From positions 1,674,001 to 1,738,000 of the forward strand of contig NZ_JBDOQT010000001.1 in assembly GCF_039839785.1 (NCBI RefSeq): DNA of 64,000 nucleotides. The letters run 5' to 3'. Below, piece by piece: positions 59,613 through 64,000 of the stretch (position 1 is its first letter; each line of letters opens with the position of its first letter). The translations under genes and the position numbers were made by a program. Source of the DNA: Pelagibius sp. CAU 1746. Lineage in GTDB: Bacteria > Pseudomonadota > Alphaproteobacteria > Kiloniellales > Kiloniellaceae. The notes under the pieces are model-generated. The model saw nothing but the letters and a program-made list of their open reading frames with translations, searched no databases and was not told the origin of the DNA.

Positions 59613-61280
59613 TCAGGACGATGACCGCGGTGGATTCGACCGGCAATGGCCTGCTTTCGTCCCCTCGGCGGCGCGGTCGAAACGCGATACGGTGATCAGG
59701 CCGTGATGCGTGCTCTTGGCGCAGGGAAAGCGCGCGGCCAGGGAATGCCTCACCAGTCTCTGAGGATCGAAAAGCACTTCGAAACGGGTGATGAGCCAGA
59801 CCGTCGGGGCGTCCCCCGTCGCTTCGGCAAGGCGGTGCAAGGCGGCGGCGTCCATCGCCGGGACACCTTGGCCGCCTGCCGGATAGCTGTGAACCTCACC
59901 GCGAACCGGGTAGGGAGCGGGCAGAGGCTGCATCGTCAAACCCAGGTTCAGCAAGTCGTCGTAGTAGGCCAGGGGAAGGCCGGCGCTGTTGGGCAGTAGG
60001 ATCACCGGTGCGTCTGGCGCGTTGCTCTGTGCAATCTGTTGCGCGATAGCGCGCCAGGGGCGTTCCTCCTCGCGATGTTCCTGCGTGGCCTGGTTGGCGA
60101 CAAAGCCGCCCAGGTTCACGACGGCGATGGCGATGAAGAGGCCTGCCACCAGCGCCGCCCGGTCCGGGCGGACCGCAAAGGGCGCAGCCGCGCAGAGCAG
60201 CATCCAGGGAACCTGAACCGGCAGCAGCGTGCGCTCCATCATCACCGGCTGGACGCTGTACGTCAGCGCCAGCATCACCAGCGTCGGACCGAAGGCGGTG
60301 CCGAGCAGCAGCCAGGCGACCCAGCGCCGGTCCGGTGACTCCGCCGTCAGGCGCCAAATGCCCCTGACACCCAGGACTCCCAGGGGAACGGCGACCACGA
60401 GCTGTACGAGGTGCTTCTCGGCGGACCCCCAGAAGGCGATCTGCAACTGCCCATAGATCAGTTCCGTCATCAGGTAAAGCTGTGCGGGCGTCGGAATCTC
60501 CAGCCAGAACTGCGCCGAAACCGAGCGCACCTGCAGCAGCAGGTTCGGAATATTGGGCGCGTAGAGCGTGACGGCCAGCAGCGCCGCGGCCAGCAGGTTC
60601 ACGAAGAGCGCGGCGCCGCGCCTCCCCCGGCAAATCCACCACGCTGCGAGGATCGCCGCGAGCACCGCGGCGAAGACGATGCCGAGATTGTGCATCCACA
60701 GCAGCATCGCCATGCCGACGCCGAGGGCGAGGAAGGCGGCCAGTGCCGCACGGTCTCGGCGATGGAGCTGCGTGAGACGCCGGCTGGCGCGTTCGGGATG
60801 GGTGACGATCCAGATCGCGCTGCAGAGGACGATTGCCATGGCCAGCACCAGCAGGGCGTAGGGCCGCGCTTCCTGGGCGTAGATGAGCTGCAGCGGCGCC
60901 GCCGCGAACAGCAGGGCGGCGGCAAGCGCCAACGGCAGCTTGTAGGGGCGCGGAGCGGCCAGGTGGCCGGCAAGGGCGACCAGCACGATCGTCGCGGTGT
61001 TCGCCAGGACGGAGAGCAGGCGAAGCGAGGTTTCGGTCGAGCCGAAGGCGCGCCAGAGCTTCAGCAGAGAATAGTACAGCGGAGGATGGGTCTCGAACTG
61101 CGGGACCGACTGCCAGAGGTAGGTCCAGTCCTGGTCCGAGAACCACACGCTGTAGGCTTCGTCCAGCCACAGCGCCCGGTCCCCGAGGAACATCAGCCGC
61201 GCGCCGAGGCCGGCCAGGAGCAGCACCGCGAAAGCCGGCCGCCAGTCACGAACGGGCAGTGCGTGCGTGGCGGCCGTCAT
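59613..61280 (-). CDS. GT-C family membrane glycosyltransferase (ArnT/GT39-like)
   Basis: A 555-residue inner-membrane protein with about 10-12 hydrophobic segments. ALWLDEAYSVWFS after the first helix carries the acidic DE pair typical of GT-C active sites, and YAQEARPYALLVL matches the second conserved loop of the GT39/GT83-like group (DUF2723/PMT_2). It would move a sugar from an undecaprenyl-phosphate carrier to an envelope glycan or protein in the periplasm. Its ATG overlaps the stop of the upstream GT2 gene (ATGA), and that GT2 protein is of the type that makes the lipid-linked donor. Confidence 0.85.
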   Translation of the reverse strand: MTAATHALPVRDWRPAFAVLLLAGLGARLMFLGDRALWLDEAYSVWFSDQDWTYLWQSVPQFETHPPLYYSLLKLWRAFGSTETSLRLLSVLANTATIVLVALAGHLAAPRPYKLPLALAAALLFAAAPLQLIYAQEARPYALLVLAMAIVLCSAIWIVTHPERASRRLTQLHRRDRAALAAFLALGVGMAMLLWMHNLGIVFAAVLAAILAAWWICRGRRGAALFVNLLAAALLAVTLYAPNIPNLLLQVRSVSAQFWLEIPTPAQLYLMTELIYGQLQIAFWGSAEKHLVQLVVAVPLGVLGVRGIWRLTAESPDRRWVAWLLLGTAFGPTLVMLALTYSVQPVMMERTLLPVQVPWMLLCAAAPFAVRPDRAALVAGLFIAIAVVNLGGFVANQATQEHREEERPWRAIAQQIAQSNAPDAPVILLPNSAGLPLAYYDDLLNLGLTMQPLPAPYPVRGEVHSYPAGGQGVPAMDAAALHRLAEATGDAPTVWLITRFEVLFDPQRLVRHSLAARFPCAKSTHHGLITVSRFDRAAEGTKAGHCRSNPPRSSS

Positions 61281-62353
61281 CCGGCCGTGCCGGGCGCGGC
61301 CCGCTGTTTGCCGCCGGAACTCTTCTGCGTGTCGGTGTCGTCGAATCCGTAAGTGTCCCGCACCACGTAGAGCGGGCGCTGGCGCACTTCGATCGCGATC
61401 CGGCCGATATACTCTCCCAGGATGCCGATTGAGATCAGGTTCAGCGCGCCCAGGGTCAAAATCAGCGTCATGAGCGAGGCATAGCCCGGCACGTCGATAC
61501 CCAGAATGAGGGTGCGCGCGACGAGGAAGATGGCATAGCCGATGGCACCGAGCGCCACGGCGAGGCCGACGTAGGTCCAGATCCGCAGCGGTGCGGTGGT
61601 CGACGCCGTTAAGCCGTCCAGTGCGAAATTCCAAAGCCTCCAGAATTTCCACTTGGTGGTCCCAGCGGCGCGCGGGGGGCGCTCGTAGGTGATCGTCGTC
61701 TGCTCGAAACCGACCCAGGAGAACACGCCCTTCATGAAACGATTGCGTTCGCTGAAATCGTTCAGCACGTCGACCACCTTGCGGTCAAGCAGGCGAAAGT
61801 CGCCGACATTGCCGGGGATGCTGTCGGTGGCGAGAACGTTGTAGACCCTGTAGAAGGCTTTCGCGCTCCAGCGCTTGAGCCAGCCGTCGGACCTGCGGTC
61901 GCAGCGCCGGGCGTTGACGACTTCTGCGCCGTTGATCCAGGCGGCCACCATGCTGGAGATGACCTCCGGCGGGTCCTGCAGGTCCACGTCGATGGGGATC
62001 ACCGCGTCGCCGGCGGCGAAGTGCAGACCCGCGGCCAAGGCGGCGTCCTTGCCGAAGTTGCGCGATAGCCGCACCAAGCGAACCCGCGGAGCCCCCGCGG
62101 TATGGGCGAGGATGCGCGCGACGGTGCCGTCGTTGCTGCCGTCGTCGATGAACACAATTTCGTGGTTGCCGTGCGGCGCGAGGCGGAGCAGCGCCTCTTC
62201 GAGAGCCGGCCCCAGCTCCGCCATGAAGAGGTCGATGGCATCCTCTTCGTTGAACACCGGCACCAGCAGGGAAAGAGTCTTGTCGGGCCGCTGGAGGCGG
62301 TGCCCCGTCTTCCCGATTGAGGGCGGCCTCCAGCGCTCTTGGGAAAGGGGCAT
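61277..62353 (-). CDS. GT2 family polyprenyl-phosphate glycosyltransferase (DPM1/GtrB-like)
   Basis: A 358-residue GT2 enzyme. LSLLVPVFNEEDAIDLFM (27-44), FIDDGSNDGT, SRNFGKDAALAAGL and the DxD-type IPIDVDLQDP (about 120-129) are the donor-binding motifs. Two C-terminal membrane helices (about 258-280 and 292-315) anchor it, as in GtrB/DPMS proteins that load a hexose onto undecaprenyl phosphate. ATGA coupling to the GT-C gene downstream suggests a donor-maker/transferase pair. The sugar is unknown. Confidence 0.92.
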   Translation of the reverse strand: MPLSQERWRPPSIGKTGHRLQRPDKTLSLLVPVFNEEDAIDLFMAELGPALEEALLRLAPHGNHEIVFIDDGSNDGTVARILAHTAGAPRVRLVRLSRNFGKDAALAAGLHFAAGDAVIPIDVDLQDPPEVISSMVAAWINGAEVVNARRCDRRSDGWLKRWSAKAFYRVYNVLATDSIPGNVGDFRLLDRKVVDVLNDFSERNRFMKGVFSWVGFEQTTITYERPPRAAGTTKWKFWRLWNFALDGLTASTTAPLRIWTYVGLAVALGAIGYAIFLVARTLILGIDVPGYASLMTLILTLGALNLISIGILGEYIGRIAIEVRQRPLYVVRDTYGFDDTDTQKSSGGKQRAAPGTAG

Positions 62354-62383
62354 CGCCGGACCTCCAGATTCCTTGCGCTAGAG

Positions 62384-62411
62384 CTTTGGAGCCTCAAGGA
62401 ACTTTCCAAAG
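62384..62411. other. Intergenic hairpin
   Basis: CTTTGGA (62384-62390) pairs with TCCAAAG (62405-62411), with an inner CCT/AGG. It lies in the 156-bp gap between the acyl-CoA synthetase stop and the GT2 start. It has no T-run, so it is either a weak terminator or a repeat. Confidence 0.4.
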
Positions 62412-62509
62412 ATCGGGTTAAGATATGCCGATGCAAACAACCTGTGGCGGCAAGGCCGAATCCAATGTCCCGGAGGTGTCGGCCGGGCGCCGGCCCCGCC
62501 GGATTTTGC

Positions 62510-64000
62510 CTAGAGCCCCTTTGCTTTCTCGCGCAGGACGAACTTCTGGATCTTGCCGGTGGAGGTCTTGGGCAGGGGGCCGAAGACCACCTTCTTGGGC
62601 GCCTTGAAGTGGGCCAGGCGGTCGCGGCAGAAGGTGATGATCTCCACCTCTTCGGCGCTCGCGCCCGGCTTCAGTTCGATGAAGGCGCAAGGGGTCTCGC
62701 CCCACTTCTCGTCGGGCTTGGCGACCACCGCCGCGCCGGCGACGGCGGGGTGGCGGTAGAGCGCGTCCTGGATCTCGATGGAGGAGATGTTCTCGCCGCC
62801 GGAAATGATGATGTCCTTGGAGCGGTCTTTCAGCTCGATGTAGCCGTCGGGATGCCAGACGGCGAGATCGCCGGTGTGGAACCAGCCGCCGTTGAAGGCC
62901 TTCTCCGTGGCCGAGGGGTTCTTCAGATAGCCCTTCATCACCACGTTGCCGCGCATGAAGACCTCGCCCAGGGTCTGCCCGTCGCGCGGCACGGGTTCCA
63001 ACGTTTCGGCATCTGCGACCATGAGGCCTTCCAGCGCCGGGTAGTTCACGCCCTGGCGCGCCTTCATGGCCGCCTGCTTCTCGATGTCGAAGGCATCCCA
63101 CTCGCCGCGCCAGGCGCAGACCACGGCAGGGCCGTAGACTTCGGTCAGGCCGTAGACGTGGGTCACCTCGATGCCGGCGTCCTGCATGGCGGCCAGCACC
63201 GCGGCCGGCGGCGGCGCGGCGGCGGTCATGAACTTTACCTGCTGGCCGAAGTCGCGGCGCTCTTCCTCAGGGGCGTTCAGGAGCATCTGCATGACGATGG
63301 GTGCGCCGCACAGGTGGGTCACGCCGTGGTCGGCCAGGGCATCGTAGATGGCGGAAGCGCGTACCTGGCGCAGGCAGACGTGGGTGCCGGCCAGCGCGGT
63401 GACCGTCCAGGGAAAGCACCAGCCGTTGCAGTGGAACATCGGCAGGGTCCAGAGGTAGACCGGATGCGGGCCCATGCCCCAGACCTGGATGTTGCCGATG
63501 GCGTTCAGGTAGGCGCCGCGGTGGTGATAGACCACGCCCTTGGGGTCGCCGGTGGTGCCGGAGGTGTAGAGCAGGGAGAGCGACTCCCACTCGTCGTCGG
63601 GCAGGATCCAAGGGAAGTCGGGATCGCCCGTGGCGAGGAAGCTTTCGTAGTCGGTCTCGCCCAGCAGCTCGCCGCCCTCTCCCAGAGGGTCGTCGATGTC
63701 GATGACCAGGATCTCGCGCCCAGGGGCTTTGGCGATCTCGGCCAGGGCCTCCTTGATGACGGGCGAGAACTCGCGGTCGGTGATCAGCACCTTGGCTTCG
63801 CCGTGGTTCAGCATGAAGGCGATGGCCGCGGCGTCAAGGCGCACGTTGAGGGCGTTCAGCACCGCGCCGGCCGCCGGCACCCCGAAGTGCGCCTCCAGGC
63901 AGGGCGGCGTGTTGGGGGCCATCATGGCCACGGTGTCGCCGCGGCCGATGCCGCGTTTCGTGAGCGCCGAGGCGAGGCGCCGGCTGCGCTGATAGACCTC
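62510..64000 (-). CDS. AMP-dependent acyl-CoA synthetase (fatty/medium-chain type), 5' truncated
   Basis: Activates a carboxylic acid with ATP and CoA. The frame is open to the window edge (the visible part is 496 codons), so the N-terminus is missing. LLYTSGTTGDPKGVVYHH (P-loop), VYGLTEVYGPAVV, GWFHTGDLAVWHPDGYIELKDRSKDIIISGGENISS (split) and the C-terminal PKTSTGKIQKFVLR with the catalytic Lys are all intact. The closest-looking relatives are medium-chain acyl-CoA ligases and the DmdB/plant AAE group; the substrate is uncertain. Confidence 0.92.
   Translation of the reverse strand, partial: EVYQRSRRLASALTKRGIGRGDTVAMMAPNTPPCLEAHFGVPAAGAVLNALNVRLDAAAIAFMLNHGEAKVLITDREFSPVIKEALAEIAKAPGREILVIDIDDPLGEGGELLGETDYESFLATGDPDFPWILPDDEWESLSLLYTSGTTGDPKGVVYHHRGAYLNAIGNIQVWGMGPHPVYLWTLPMFHCNGWCFPWTVTALAGTHVCLRQVRASAIYDALADHGVTHLCGAPIVMQMLLNAPEEERRDFGQQVKFMTAAAPPPAAVLAAMQDAGIEVTHVYGLTEVYGPAVVCAWRGEWDAFDIEKQAAMKARQGVNYPALEGLMVADAETLEPVPRDGQTLGEVFMRGNVVMKGYLKNPSATEKAFNGGWFHTGDLAVWHPDGYIELKDRSKDIIISGGENISSIEIQDALYRHPAVAGAAVVAKPDEKWGETPCAFIELKPGASAEEVEIITFCRDRLAHFKAPKKVVFGPLPKTSTGKIQKFVLREKAKGL

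Overview
The window is GC-rich, gene-dense chromosomal DNA of an alphaproteobacterium, probably of the Rhodospirillales/Kiloniellales type. Pointers are homospermidine synthase next to an ornithine decarboxylase, COQ9, the small alphaproteobacterial families DUF6455, PAS_5 and DUF465, and xanthine dehydrogenase and PuuD of alphaproteobacterial type. No rRNA, tRNA, CRISPR array, phage or insertion sequence was found. Assignments rest on motifs and family knowledge; nothing was searched against a database.

Left part (1-6306): the end of an aminoglycoside-phosphotransferase-fold kinase, phosphoglucomutase (minus strand), then a polyamine island of ornithine decarboxylase, a GNAT acetyltransferase and homospermidine synthase. 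The decarboxylase has an unusually long upstream region that can fold around its ribosome binding site.

Centre-left (6316-30124): a large purine catabolism locus. A minus-strand run (puuE, uraD, allantoate amidohydrolase, an M20 amidohydrolase, a methyltransferase, a gamma-glutamyltransferase-family Ntn hydrolase, a second methyltransferase and DUF6455) is divergent from a plus-strand run (hiuH, xdhA, an NCS2 permease, xdhB, and a complete BMP-type ABC importer ending at a clear terminator). After a minus-strand tryptophan-halogenase-family gene come a divergent lysR, the membrane urate hydroxylase puuD and guanine deaminase. Together these encode uptake plus guanine to xanthine to urate to 5-hydroxyisourate to OHCU to allantoin to allantoate and onward. 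An xdhC maturation factor is not present here.

Centre (30121-47965): accessory and envelope or sensory genes: a VOC protein, GNAT enzymes, a membrane retropepsin, a Met/Gly repeat secreted protein with a SHOCT membrane protein, a cation/proton antiporter fused to a cyclic-nucleotide-binding domain, a secreted sensor-like protein paired with a chemoreceptor, AMP nucleosidase, a Nudix hydrolase, a hybrid histidine kinase and a TPR protein. Two kinds of intergenic palindromic repeats occur here.

Right part (48177-64000): rpsU, a variant peptide deformylase overlapping coq9, a PAS_5 protein, a HisKA_2 kinase with a single-domain response regulator, purE-purK, a diguanylate cyclase, two DUF465 proteins (one only 56 residues), a mixed-type phosphofructokinase with a TIGR02444 gene, a TPR membrane protein, ubiX, a coupled GT2/GT-C glycosyltransferase pair and a truncated acyl-CoA synthetase.
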